Assembly: GCA_913054455.1 (NCBI GenBank)
Contig: CAJXIL010000005.1
Location: forward strand, 1 to 53,189
Direction of reading: 5' to 3'
From: an uncultured Roseobacter sp.
GTDB lineage: Bacteria > Pseudomonadota > Alphaproteobacteria > Rhodobacterales > Rhodobacteraceae
Length of the DNA stretch: 53,189 nucleotides
Below, piece by piece: positions 8,316 through 16,013 of this stretch. The notes below the pieces were generated by a model. That model saw only the letters and a list, made by a program, of their open reading frames with translations, was not told the DNA's origin and searched no databases. How positions within the stretch are numbered: the first letter of the stretch is position 1; each line of letters opens with the position of its first letter. The position numbers were made by a program, and so were the translations under genes.

Positions 8316-9380
8316 TTAGTTGCGCTCCCAAGGATAACCCTTGGCTTCGAACTCGGCGGTGTAATCCGCAACCGCTTGGGTATAGACCTCGATCATCTTC
8401 TCGGGGTTCAGCCCTACGCTGGCTGCGTTTTCTTTCCAGTCCGCCAGGAAAGGTTCGGTGGCAGCGTTCAGCTCTGCGCGTTCTTCAGTGCTAACTTCCA
8501 GTACCTTGACCGGGCGTTCATATTCATCTGCGCGCATTGCCTTCAGGGCCTTAGCATTGGCGCCAATGACGATCTGGGCGAACTTGTCAGCCAGCTCGGT
8601 GCCTGCCTGTGTCATCACGGCTTTCTGTTCATCGCTAAGCGCGTCGTAGCTTTGCTTGTTCATGAACATACCGTAGCCACCGATCTGGCCCCAGTTCAAC
8701 ACGGTGTAGCTGTCGATGACTTCGTGCCATTTCAGCGCCGGGATGATGTAAGAATACCCCTGGGTACAGTCGATCAACCCGGTGTCGAGCCCCTGATAGG
8801 CCTCATAAACGCTGAGGTTTACCATGGTGGCGCCCAGCTCACCAAAGACCTTGCCGTAAACGCCGGCACCGCGCACTTTCAGACCTGCGATATCCTGGAT
8901 CGAATTGATCTCAGCGCCTTTACAGGCAACGTTCACATCAGACGCGGTGAAAGTACCAATATAGACTAGGTTCTGGCGCGCCAGATTCTCTGTGATCTCT
9001 GGCATGGTGCGCATCAGGTGATCGGTGGCGCGCAGACCAACCCAGGGGTTGGGACCACCCAGAGGCAGATCCGCCAGGGAGTAGGCCGCCATTTCCTTTT
9101 GGAAATAGGCCGAGATGATCGACCCCGCGTCCGCCACACCGTCGCCAATCGACTGAACCGAAGCGGAAGCTTTGAACAGGGCACCGCCCCATTGCACGTC
9201 CAGTTTCAAATCGCCCTCGGACAATTCACCGATGCGACCATCAAACCATTTCAGCGCCGCCGGAACCGTACCGCGCGCCGGGCCACTGTGCCCATAGAAA
9301 ATCGTTGTCTGCGCCGCTGCAACGGTGCCAAAAGACAGGGCAACAGCAGCTGCACCCAATGTGGTTTTAATTACGCTCAT
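8316..9380 (-). CDS. TRAP transporter substrate-binding protein (DctP type), first system
   Basis: A 354-residue periplasmic protein with a Sec signal peptide (residues 1-24, ending TVAAAQ). Typical DctP segments are visible: GGALFKASASVQSIGDG early, and DIAGLKVRGAGVYGKVF and LDTGLIDCTQGYSYII in the middle, the latter around the ligand-binding region. The ATG at 9380 is chosen over one at 9413 because GGGGAGGAG lies 9 nt before it and the signal peptide begins there. The ligand is unknown; the neighbouring acyl-CoA synthetase suggests a carboxylic acid that is then activated with CoA. Confidence 0.9.
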   Translation of the reverse strand: MSVIKTTLGAAAVALSFGTVAAAQTTIFYGHSGPARGTVPAALKWFDGRIGELSEGDLKLDVQWGGALFKASASVQSIGDGVADAGSIISAYFQKEMAAYSLADLPLGGPNPWVGLRATDHLMRTMPEITENLARQNLVYIGTFTASDVNVACKGAEINSIQDIAGLKVRGAGVYGKVFGELGATMVNLSVYEAYQGLDTGLIDCTQGYSYIIPALKWHEVIDSYTVLNWGQIGGYGMFMNKQSYDALSDEQKAVMTQAGTELADKFAQIVIGANAKALKAMRADEYERPVKVLEVSTEERAELNAATEPFLADWKENAASVGLNPEKMIEVYTQAVADYTAEFEAKGYPWERN

Positions 9381-9436
9381 AGTCAAAATCTCCTCCCCGA
9401 GATTATCATGCAAGAATGGCTAACATACAGAATCGC

Positions 9437-9455
9437 ATTCCGTATAGTAGAATTT
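9437..9455. promoter_or_regulatory. Candidate IclR operator, site B
   Basis: ATTCC-N8-GAATTT, matching site A in core and spacing, lies about 57 bp before the dctP ATG, in the short gap after the acyl-CoA synthetase. It overlaps a second small palindrome, GAATCGCATTC, at 9430-9440. It would let dctPQM be controlled separately from the synthetase. Confidence 0.5.
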
Positions 9456-9459
9456 TTGT

Positions 9460-10986
9460 TTAGTAAGTGGTTTCGGGCATCAACTGATCCGCAAAGGTGC
9501 TGATCAACTTTGCCTTGAGAATTTTTCCTGTCGGTGCCGCAGGCAGATCCTGTGCCAAGACAATTCTGGTAGGCCGTTTGTAGGGTGCCAGTTTGTCCTT
9601 CACGAAGGCGGAGAGATCCACCTCGCTCAAGCTGCAATCGGCTGCAACCTTCACAAAGGCCAGCACTTCCTCATTGCCAGACACCTGCCTGCCAACGACA
9701 CCGGCCATGATCACCTCTGGATGGTCCGTCAACGCGCCTTCGACCTCCACCGGGTAGACATTGAACCCCGAGCGGATGATCAGTTCTTTTGACCGGCCTA
9801 CAATATGCAGGCGTCCCTGGTCATCAAAGCGGCCCAAATCACCAGTGCGGAAGAACCCATCCTCTGTAAGCACCTTGGCGCTTTGCTCTGGATCGCGGAA
9901 ATAGCCCTTCATGACCTGCGGACCACCCACCAGAATCTCACCGATCCCCTCGGCCGGAGTGGCACCTTCGGCCTCAAAATCCAGCCGGAACAGGCTGTCC
10001 TGCATCGGGTGACCAACACTCACATCCGGGTCCCCCAGCGGACTGGCGGTGGCACAGACCCCGGCAGTGCCCTCCGTCAAACCATAGCCGTTTTGCAATG
10101 GAATGCCGTAGAACGCCTCTGCCTCGCGCTTCCAGACCGGATCCAGTGGCGCCCCGCCAGAGGAGACAAAGCGCAACAGACCGACGTCATAGCGCGGGTT
10201 CTTCTGCGCCCGCGCATAGTGGAACAAAAGGGCATGCATCTGTGGCACAGCAGGCAGCAGGGTCACATCCATTTGCAGGGCCTTGTACAGCCGCTCAACC
10301 GCGAACCGCGCCTCTAGCCGCATCGCACCCTGCGCGCCGCAGATCGACACAAAGGTGACAAAGCCAAAGATATGCGACAGTGGCAGCGCCAGATAGGTCA
10401 TATCGTCGTCCTGCATGCCGCGCACCTTTGCCGAGGCCGCAGCTGCACACAGCAGATTGTTATGAGTCAGCATCGCCGCCTTTGGCACGCCAGTGGTCCC
10501 CGAGGTATAAAGCAGCAGCGCCACCTGTTCGGTGCCATCCTCAAAACAAGGCTCGGGTTGGCTGCCGCGGCGCTGGAACAGCCCGACAGTGCCATAGCGG
10601 CCAATGGCCGCCTTGGCCGAAAAGGCTTTCCCATGGATCACAGCAGACTCAGAGGCATCATTGCAAAACACCACAACGCTTGGGTCGCTATGGGTGATCA
10701 GCCGGTCAAGCTCCGCATGGGTCAGCCGCGCATTCAGTGGCACCGAAATCGCGCCCAGTTGACTGGTGGCAAAGATAAAGGCGCAAACCGCCAGGCAATT
10801 CTCGAACACCATGACCACGCGATCCCCGTGTTTGACGCCCTGCGCCAGCAAAGCCTCCCGCGCTTCGGCAGTGGCCTCAGCCAGATCTGACCAGGTGAAT
10901 TTCCCATCCACATAGTCGATCATCGCCAAAGCGTTCGGCTTTGCAGCAACCGCCGCGCTTAAAGTGTCGTGAATTCGGGTCTGCAT
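9460..10986 (-). CDS. AMP-forming acyl-CoA synthetase / acid-CoA ligase
   Basis: A 508-residue adenylate-forming enzyme that activates a carboxylic acid as acyl-AMP and then acyl-CoA. The P-loop-like motif LLLYTSGTTGVPKAAMLTH lies near residues 156-174, LQNGYGLTEGT near 295-305, FFRTGDLGRFDDQGRLHIVG near 378-397 and the hinge RSKELIIRSGFNVYP after it. The C-terminal catalytic Lys sits in PTGKILK. Length is standard. It heads the minus-strand acs-dctPQM-iclR cluster, so it probably processes the TRAP substrate; the acid is not identifiable from sequence. Confidence 0.92.
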   Translation of the reverse strand: MQTRIHDTLSAAVAAKPNALAMIDYVDGKFTWSDLAEATAEAREALLAQGVKHGDRVVMVFENCLAVCAFIFATSQLGAISVPLNARLTHAELDRLITHSDPSVVVFCNDASESAVIHGKAFSAKAAIGRYGTVGLFQRRGSQPEPCFEDGTEQVALLLYTSGTTGVPKAAMLTHNNLLCAAAASAKVRGMQDDDMTYLALPLSHIFGFVTFVSICGAQGAMRLEARFAVERLYKALQMDVTLLPAVPQMHALLFHYARAQKNPRYDVGLLRFVSSGGAPLDPVWKREAEAFYGIPLQNGYGLTEGTAGVCATASPLGDPDVSVGHPMQDSLFRLDFEAEGATPAEGIGEILVGGPQVMKGYFRDPEQSAKVLTEDGFFRTGDLGRFDDQGRLHIVGRSKELIIRSGFNVYPVEVEGALTDHPEVIMAGVVGRQVSGNEEVLAFVKVAADCSLSEVDLSAFVKDKLAPYKRPTRIVLAQDLPAAPTGKILKAKLISTFADQLMPETTY

Positions 10987-11367
10987 GCAGGTCCCCTCCC
11001 TATGAATCCTACAAAAACCGAGCGCCTCCCCCCTAATGGCACTGGAGGGCTGCTCGCGGCGGCCCTGAAAGCTGCGGGCGGCGCGCTATGAGCAAGGGTA
11101 TAGACTCCTTGAGTGACAATTTCAATATGTGGAATTCATGTCACCATAGTGAAACTTCAGACCTCTCCTAAGCCCCTGTTCACCATAGCTCAAAAATTAC
11201 GCATAGCGCCGTGGACCCAAGCAGGATTAACCCAAAACGACCCATATCAGCCTTGCTTCAGCGTCCATGGCCCCCTCTAACTCAAAGGAGAATTGACATT
11301 AATTATGTGCAGACTTAAAAAATTCATGCGTATGCTTAATAATAAATCTTCAGGGACGGAGAGTGAA
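10987..11367. promoter_or_regulatory. Divergent control region: acyl-CoA synthetase / second TRAP operon
   Basis: This 381-bp gap holds candidate IclR site C (ATTTC-N8-GAATTC, 11119-11137). That site is framed by a perfect six-base inverted repeat, GTGACA at 11113-11118 and TGTCAC at 11139-11144. The 120 bp before dctP of the second system are AT-richer (ATGCTTAATAATAAATC) and end in GGGACGGAGAG, the ribosome-binding region. Promoters in both directions are inferred from the layout. Confidence 0.5.
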
Positions 11368-12453
11368 ATGAAACGCAGAGACTTTATCAAAATTGGCGCC
11401 GCAGGTGCCGCGGCCAGCTCTTTGGCTGCGCCAGCAACAGCGCAGGGGATTCGCCAGTGGAACATGGTCACCGCCTGGCCCAAGAACCTCCCCGGGCCAG
11501 GTGTCGCCGCGCAGATGCTGGCAGATCGGATCACCACCCTGTCGGGCGGGCGCATCGAAGTGAAACTGCACGCCGCAGGGGAGCTGGTGCCCGGACGCGG
11601 TGTGTTTGATGCCGTTTCCGAAGGCACGGCTGAACTTTATCATGCGGTACCGGCCTATTGGGGCTCCAAGTCCAAGGGCATGCTGCTGTTTGGCTCGCAA
11701 CCCTTTGGCCTGCGCGCGGACGAACAGTTTGGCTGGCTGTATCACGGCGGCGGACAGGCGCTCTATGATGAGATCTATGGCCGGTTCAACCTCAAGCCCT
11801 TCCTCTGTGGCAACTCTGGCCCACAATGGCAGGGTTGGTTCCGCAATGAGATCCACTCGCTAGATGACCTGAAAGGCCTGAAATTCCGCACCACTGGTCT
11901 GGCCTCTGAAATGTGCTCCAAGATCGGCATGGCCGTACAGGCGATGGGGCCGCGTGACATGTTCCAGGCGCTGCAGACCGGCGCGCTGGATGCCGGAGAA
12001 TTCATCGGCCCCTGGACCGACAGCGCCGTGGGTTTCTATCAGGTTGCCAAAAACTACTACTGGCCCGGCGTGGGTGAGCCCTCTTCGGCTGAGGAATGCG
12101 CCGTAAACGCCACCGCCTATGCGGAGCTGCCGGATGATCTGAAACAGGCCGTCAGCTTTGCCTGCGAGAGCCTCTACAACCCGGTCTGGACGGAATACAC
12201 CACCAAACATGCTCAGGCGTTGAAACAGATGGTAGAAAACGAAGGCGTTCAGGTCAAAATGCTGCCTGACGATGTGGTCGCCGCCATGGCCGCGGCCGCG
12301 GCTGAGGTGATGGCGGAACTGGCGGAGGACGAAGACGAACTGGTGCGCCGCATCACTGCGAGCTTCACCGCCTATCGCGACTCGGTTGGCTCTTACATGA
12401 GCTATGCCGACAACGGTCAAATGAACGCCCGCGCCAAGGCGCTCGGCTACTAA
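11368..12453 (+). CDS. TRAP transporter substrate-binding protein, second system (TakP-like, Tat-type signal)
   Basis: A 361-residue periplasmic binding protein whose signal starts MKRRDFIKIGAAGAAASS, a twin-arginine-like leader, unlike the Sec leader of the first system. WPKNLPGPGVAAQMLADRI and SGGRIEVKLHAAGELVPG are typical of the alpha-keto-acid-binding branch (TakP and relatives). Conserved contact regions include LKGLKFRTTGLASEM and LQTGALDAGEFIGPW. The ATG at 11368 is chosen because the Tat motif begins there and GGAGAG precedes it; the open frame reaches 11293. The ligand is probably a 2-oxo or hydroxy acid, by family only. Confidence 0.9.
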   Translation: MKRRDFIKIGAAGAAASSLAAPATAQGIRQWNMVTAWPKNLPGPGVAAQMLADRITTLSGGRIEVKLHAAGELVPGRGVFDAVSEGTAELYHAVPAYWGSKSKGMLLFGSQPFGLRADEQFGWLYHGGGQALYDEIYGRFNLKPFLCGNSGPQWQGWFRNEIHSLDDLKGLKFRTTGLASEMCSKIGMAVQAMGPRDMFQALQTGALDAGEFIGPWTDSAVGFYQVAKNYYWPGVGEPSSAEECAVNATAYAELPDDLKQAVSFACESLYNPVWTEYTTKHAQALKQMVENEGVQVKMLPDDVVAAMAAAAAEVMAELAEDEDELVRRITASFTAYRDSVGSYMSYADNGQMNARAKALGY

Positions 12454-12476
12454 GAGCCGTTTATAAATGAAGCAAT

Positions 12477-12506
12477 ACCGGTGCGGGGTCCCTCGCGCCG
12501 GTTTTC
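12477..12506 (+). promoter_or_regulatory. Hairpin with T run between second-system dctP and dctQ
   Basis: ACCGGTGCG, an 8-nt loop and CGCGCCGGT form a 9-bp stem with one G-T pair, followed by TTTTC. It stands 23 bp after the binding-protein stop, in the same position as the hairpin of the first TRAP system, and looks like a partial terminator that lowers permease expression. It also argues against the upstream GTG start of dctQ at 12481. Confidence 0.7.
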
Positions 12507-12522
12507 TGGATTTGAGGCGCAG

Positions 12523-13026
12523 ATGCAGCGAATACTCTCAGTTTTGGACGGCATCAGCCGGACCACAGGCAATCTGGTGCGCTGGCTGGCGCTGGCCATG
12601 TTGCTGGCGCAGTTCCTGATCGTGATCGCGCGCTATGTCTTTGGCTATTCGTCTATCGCAGCGCAGGAATCCGTGCTCTATATGCATGCCACCCTGTTCA
12701 TGCTGGGCGCCGGGTATACCCTGCTGAACGATGGCCATGTGCGGGTTGATATCTTTTACGACAGGTTGAGCACCTCTGGCAAAAACCGCATTGATCTGGC
12801 AGGGCATCTGCTGCTTTTGATGCCCGCCATGGTGATGGTGATCTATTGGTCCTGGCCCGCTGTAACAAACGCCTGGAAGATCCTGGAAGGCCCCATCTCC
12901 GTTGGCGGAATCAAGGCGGTTTTCCTATTGAAAAGCCTGATCCCTGCCTTCTGCATCCTTGTCCTGCTGCAATCGCTCTCCTGCGTGCTGCGTATCCTGT
13001 TCCAGAGCGAGACCCGTGATGGCTGA
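12523..13026 (+). CDS. TRAP transporter small permease (DctQ type), second system
   Basis: A 167-residue four-helix membrane protein. RYVFGYSSIAAQESVLYMH and DGHVRVDIFYDRLS are the conserved DctQ segments; hydrophobic helices cover about residues 18-38, 52-72, 92-112 and 132-155. The ATG at 12523 is chosen because the upstream GTG would begin inside the hairpin. The stop overlaps the start of the large permease gene by 8 bp, so translation is probably coupled. Confidence 0.88.
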   Translation: MQRILSVLDGISRTTGNLVRWLALAMLLAQFLIVIARYVFGYSSIAAQESVLYMHATLFMLGAGYTLLNDGHVRVDIFYDRLSTSGKNRIDLAGHLLLLMPAMVMVIYWSWPAVTNAWKILEGPISVGGIKAVFLLKSLIPAFCILVLLQSLSCVLRILFQSETRDG

Positions 13027-14569
13027 ATATCTCGATATCCTCATGTTTGGCGCGCTTGTTGTCGCCATTCTCTCCGGCTTTCCGGTGGCCTTCTCCATCG
13101 CCGGGACCGCCATACTCTTTGCCATTCTGGGCTGGTCGCTTGGCGTGATGAATATCAACCTGCTGGGAGCGATGTCGCAGCGGATCTTTGGGCTGCTGAC
13201 CAATAACGTGTTGATCGCTATCCCGCTGTTTGTGCTGATGGGAGCCATTCTGGAGAAAAGCCGCATCGCAGAAGACATGCTCGACACCATGGGGCGTTCC
13301 TTCGGCCAGCTGCGCGGGGGCCTGGGCATTTCAGTTATCCTTGTGGGGATGCTACTGGCCGCCTCGACCGGCATTGTTGGGGCCACGGTGGTGGCTATGG
13401 GGATGATCGCCCTGCCCACCATGTTGCGGGCCGGATATGATCCGCGCGTGGCCTCGGGGCTGGTGTGTTCTGCAGGGACATTGGGACAGATCATTCCGCC
13501 CTCAACCCTGTTGATCATTCTGTCTGATGTGGTGTCAAACGCCTATCAGCAGGCGCAGTATGAACAGGGCAAATTCACCATCGACACCATTTCGGTGGGC
13601 CAGATCTTTGCCTCTGCCCTGCTGCCCGGTCTGACGCTGGTGGGGCTCTACATCCTCTATGTGCTGCTGCGCGGCTGGATCCGCCCCCAGGACATGCCCC
13701 CTGCCCCCGCCGATATGGCGCGCCCGCCCCTATCTGAGGTGGCGCAGGCCATCCTGCCTGCGATCCTGCTGATCCTCGCCGTGCTCGGCGCAATTCTCAG
13801 TGGGATTGCCTCCCCTACTGAGGCCGCATCTGTCGGCGGCATTGGAGCCGCCTTGATGGCCGCCGTCAAATCCGGCGCCAACCGCCGCGTTATCCTGATA
13901 GGAACGCTCTGTCTGGTCATCCTCGCGATTGGCGCCGGGCTGTTCCCAGTGCGGCTGCAACGCAGTGATCTCGGCCTTGGCAGCTATGCTTTGGGGGCCG
14001 TTTATGTGGGGCTCACAGTGGCAGGGCTGGTCGCCATCGCCCTGGCTTTGCGCAGCATGGTGACCCAGAAAGTTCTGCAACCCGCGCTGAACTCCACCCT
14101 CACCATGACAGCCATGATCTTTGCCACCATCCTGTCGGCCGGGATCTTCTCGCTGGTCTTTATCGGGCTGGGCGGGGAAGACCGTGTGCAAGAGCTGCTG
14201 GCAGCGATGCCGGGCGGCGCAACCGGGGCGCTGATATTCTCTATGTTGTTTATCTTTGTGCTGGGCTTCTTCCTCGATTTTGTCGAGATCTCGGTCATTG
14301 TACTGCCACTGGTGATGCCGACCCTCATCATCATGGGCCATGACCCGGTCTGGCTGTCGGTGCTGATTGCGATCAACCTGCAGACCTCCTTCCTGACGCC
14401 CCCCTTTGGTTTTTCACTGTTTTACCTGCGCGGCGCGGCGCCAAAGGAGATTTCCACAGGTCAGATCTATGCGGGGGTGACGCCCTTTATCCTCATCCAG
14501 ATCATAGCCGTTGCGCTGATCTGGTTCCTGCCAGAGATAGCCACCTATCTGCCAAGCGTGATGTTCTAA
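13019..14569 (+). CDS. TRAP transporter large permease (DctM type), second system
   Basis: A 516-residue, strongly hydrophobic protein, longer than the 446-residue subunit of the first system. The additional length lies in the middle (about residues 220-340), where an extra hydrophobic stretch and the soluble PPAPADMARPPLSE loop occur; this matches the larger DctM subgroup that pairs with TakP-like binding proteins. Motifs include GGLGISVILVGMLLAASTG, GTLGQIIPPSTLLIILSD and FFLDFVEISVIVLPLVMP. Start ATG at 13019 overlaps dctQ. Confidence 0.92.
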   Translation: MAEYLDILMFGALVVAILSGFPVAFSIAGTAILFAILGWSLGVMNINLLGAMSQRIFGLLTNNVLIAIPLFVLMGAILEKSRIAEDMLDTMGRSFGQLRGGLGISVILVGMLLAASTGIVGATVVAMGMIALPTMLRAGYDPRVASGLVCSAGTLGQIIPPSTLLIILSDVVSNAYQQAQYEQGKFTIDTISVGQIFASALLPGLTLVGLYILYVLLRGWIRPQDMPPAPADMARPPLSEVAQAILPAILLILAVLGAILSGIASPTEAASVGGIGAALMAAVKSGANRRVILIGTLCLVILAIGAGLFPVRLQRSDLGLGSYALGAVYVGLTVAGLVAIALALRSMVTQKVLQPALNSTLTMTAMIFATILSAGIFSLVFIGLGGEDRVQELLAAMPGGATGALIFSMLFIFVLGFFLDFVEISVIVLPLVMPTLIIMGHDPVWLSVLIAINLQTSFLTPPFGFSLFYLRGAAPKEISTGQIYAGVTPFILIQIIAVALIWFLPEIATYLPSVMF

Positions 14570-14600
14570 CAGAAAGGCGGCTCGCGGCGCCGCCTTTCTG
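14570..14600. terminator. Bidirectional terminator between second dctM and the lytic transglycosylase
   Basis: CAGAAAGGCGG, a 9-nt loop and CCGCCTTTCTG form a perfect 11-bp stem directly at the dctM stop. It lies between two convergent genes; the T-rich arm is inside the stem, with only a short tail outside. Confidence 0.7.
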
Positions 14601-14626
14601 TCCTAGATGTCTTGCACCGTTTGCTC

Positions 14627-15811
14627 TTACTTCAAGGACTGCAACAGATCCTGCGAGGGTGTGCCGGTTGCGGGCTGGCCGATGCTGGTCTGATACGCGC
14701 TGATCGCGACCTGGCTTTTGGGTCCCAAAACGCCATCAGCGCCCCCAGTGTCAAAGCCCTTCGCCGTCAGACGCGTTTGCAACGCAACCCGGTCATCCTT
14801 GGTCAAACCATTGGCGTCTGGTGGAAACTTCCCACGCAATGGCGGGCCACCTGCGATGCGATCAGCCAAGTGACCAACCCCAATGGCATAGGCATCAGAG
14901 TTGTTATAACGCTTGATCGCCTTGAAGTTCCCGGTCACTGCAAAGCTCGGCCCGCCCGCCTGCGGCTGCAAGGCCCCTGCCGCCGCTGCACCAGTCACCT
15001 CACGTCCCCAGCTTTGGCCCCGCGTCCAACCATTGCGCGCCAGATAGGCAGCGGTAGAGGCCAGGGCATCGGTCGGATCCTCAGACCAGATATCGCGGCG
15101 CCCATCGCCGGTGAAATCCACCGCAAAGGCCTGATAGGACGTGGGAATAAACTGGGTATGACCCATGGCGCCGGCCCAACTGCCAGTCATCTTGTTGGCG
15201 GTGATATCGCCGTTTTGCAGGATCTTCAGCGCTGCAATCAGCTGTTTTTCAAAGAACGCCCCGCGCCGTCCATCATAGGCCAGCGTTGAGGTCGCCGAAA
15301 CCACTGGCACATCGCCACGCCGTTCACCGTAAAAGCTCTCTAGCCCCCAGATCGCCGCAATGATCGAGGCATCAACACCGTATTTGGCCTCCAGTGCCAA
15401 CAGGGTTTTCCGGTGCTTCTGATAGGCCGCACGCCCCTTACTGACCCGCTCATCCGAGACGGCAATCGACAGGTAGTCTTCCAATGTACGTTTAAATTCG
15501 GTCTGGTTGCGGTCTCGCTTGACCACGCCGGGCAGGTATCCCGCATTGCGAAAGCCGGTGCGCAGCGTCGCTTCGGTTACGCCCTTAGCTAGCGCGCGGG
15601 TGTAGAATCCCTCGACCCAGGCGTCATAGCCCGCGTTGGGCGTCGGCTGCAGATCCGCGGGCAGGCCCGGTTTGGCCACGGGGCGGGCCGCTGAACTGGC
15701 CCGCTGATTGGCCGAGGTGACATTGCCACAGGCTACCAGCCCAAATGCCGCAAAGCCAAAGCCAAAGGCCCGCCGGGAGACTTGGGTCGTCATCTTCTTA
15801 GAAAAACTCAT
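14627..15811 (-). CDS. Lytic murein transglycosylase, MltB-like, with peptidoglycan-binding domain
   Basis: A 394-residue enzyme that cleaves the MurNAc-GlcNAc bond in peptidoglycan with formation of 1,6-anhydroMurNAc. The N-terminus holds a lipoprotein or Tat-like leader (SRRAFGFGFAAFG, lipobox LVAC with Cys28). The SLT_2 catalytic region covers about residues 60-325; the catalytic Glu is expected at E158 in WGLESFYG, and MGHTQFIPTSY and DFTGDGRRDIW are family-typical. A C-terminal peptidoglycan-binding domain covers about 335-394 (LTAKGFDTGGADGVLGPKS). A paralogue lies at 19349-20590. Confidence 0.92.
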   Translation of the reverse strand: MSFSKKMTTQVSRRAFGFGFAAFGLVACGNVTSANQRASSAARPVAKPGLPADLQPTPNAGYDAWVEGFYTRALAKGVTEATLRTGFRNAGYLPGVVKRDRNQTEFKRTLEDYLSIAVSDERVSKGRAAYQKHRKTLLALEAKYGVDASIIAAIWGLESFYGERRGDVPVVSATSTLAYDGRRGAFFEKQLIAALKILQNGDITANKMTGSWAGAMGHTQFIPTSYQAFAVDFTGDGRRDIWSEDPTDALASTAAYLARNGWTRGQSWGREVTGAAAAGALQPQAGGPSFAVTGNFKAIKRYNNSDAYAIGVGHLADRIAGGPPLRGKFPPDANGLTKDDRVALQTRLTAKGFDTGGADGVLGPKSQVAISAYQTSIGQPATGTPSQDLLQSLK

Positions 15812-16013
15812 GATCTCTGCTCGCTGTTTTCTTTTACCCTAGCGCATCTCTCCCCGCTTGCAATCTAGGCGAAACGCGCGTGGGCGTCTCCCCGCCGAAC
15901 GTGGCGCTGCCTATCTGCACAACTCCTGCACATCTCTTGCGCAAGCCCTGCGCGTTGCCTGTGGCATCTCTCTCCCTGTCCTTTCAAAGAAAATGAAAAA
16001 TGAGGAACAGACG
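15812..16013. promoter_or_regulatory. Divergent intergenic region, transglycosylase / DUF4173 operon
   Basis: A 202-bp gap between two divergent genes. TGAGGAA just before 16014 is the ribosome-binding site that sets the downstream start. The upstream part is open in frame back to 15858 but has no recognisable protein sequence. No operator was found. Confidence 0.35.

Noticed and set aside
14612..15289. Plus-strand frame of 225 codons
   Set aside because: Antisense to the first lytic transglycosylase, no recognisable domain.
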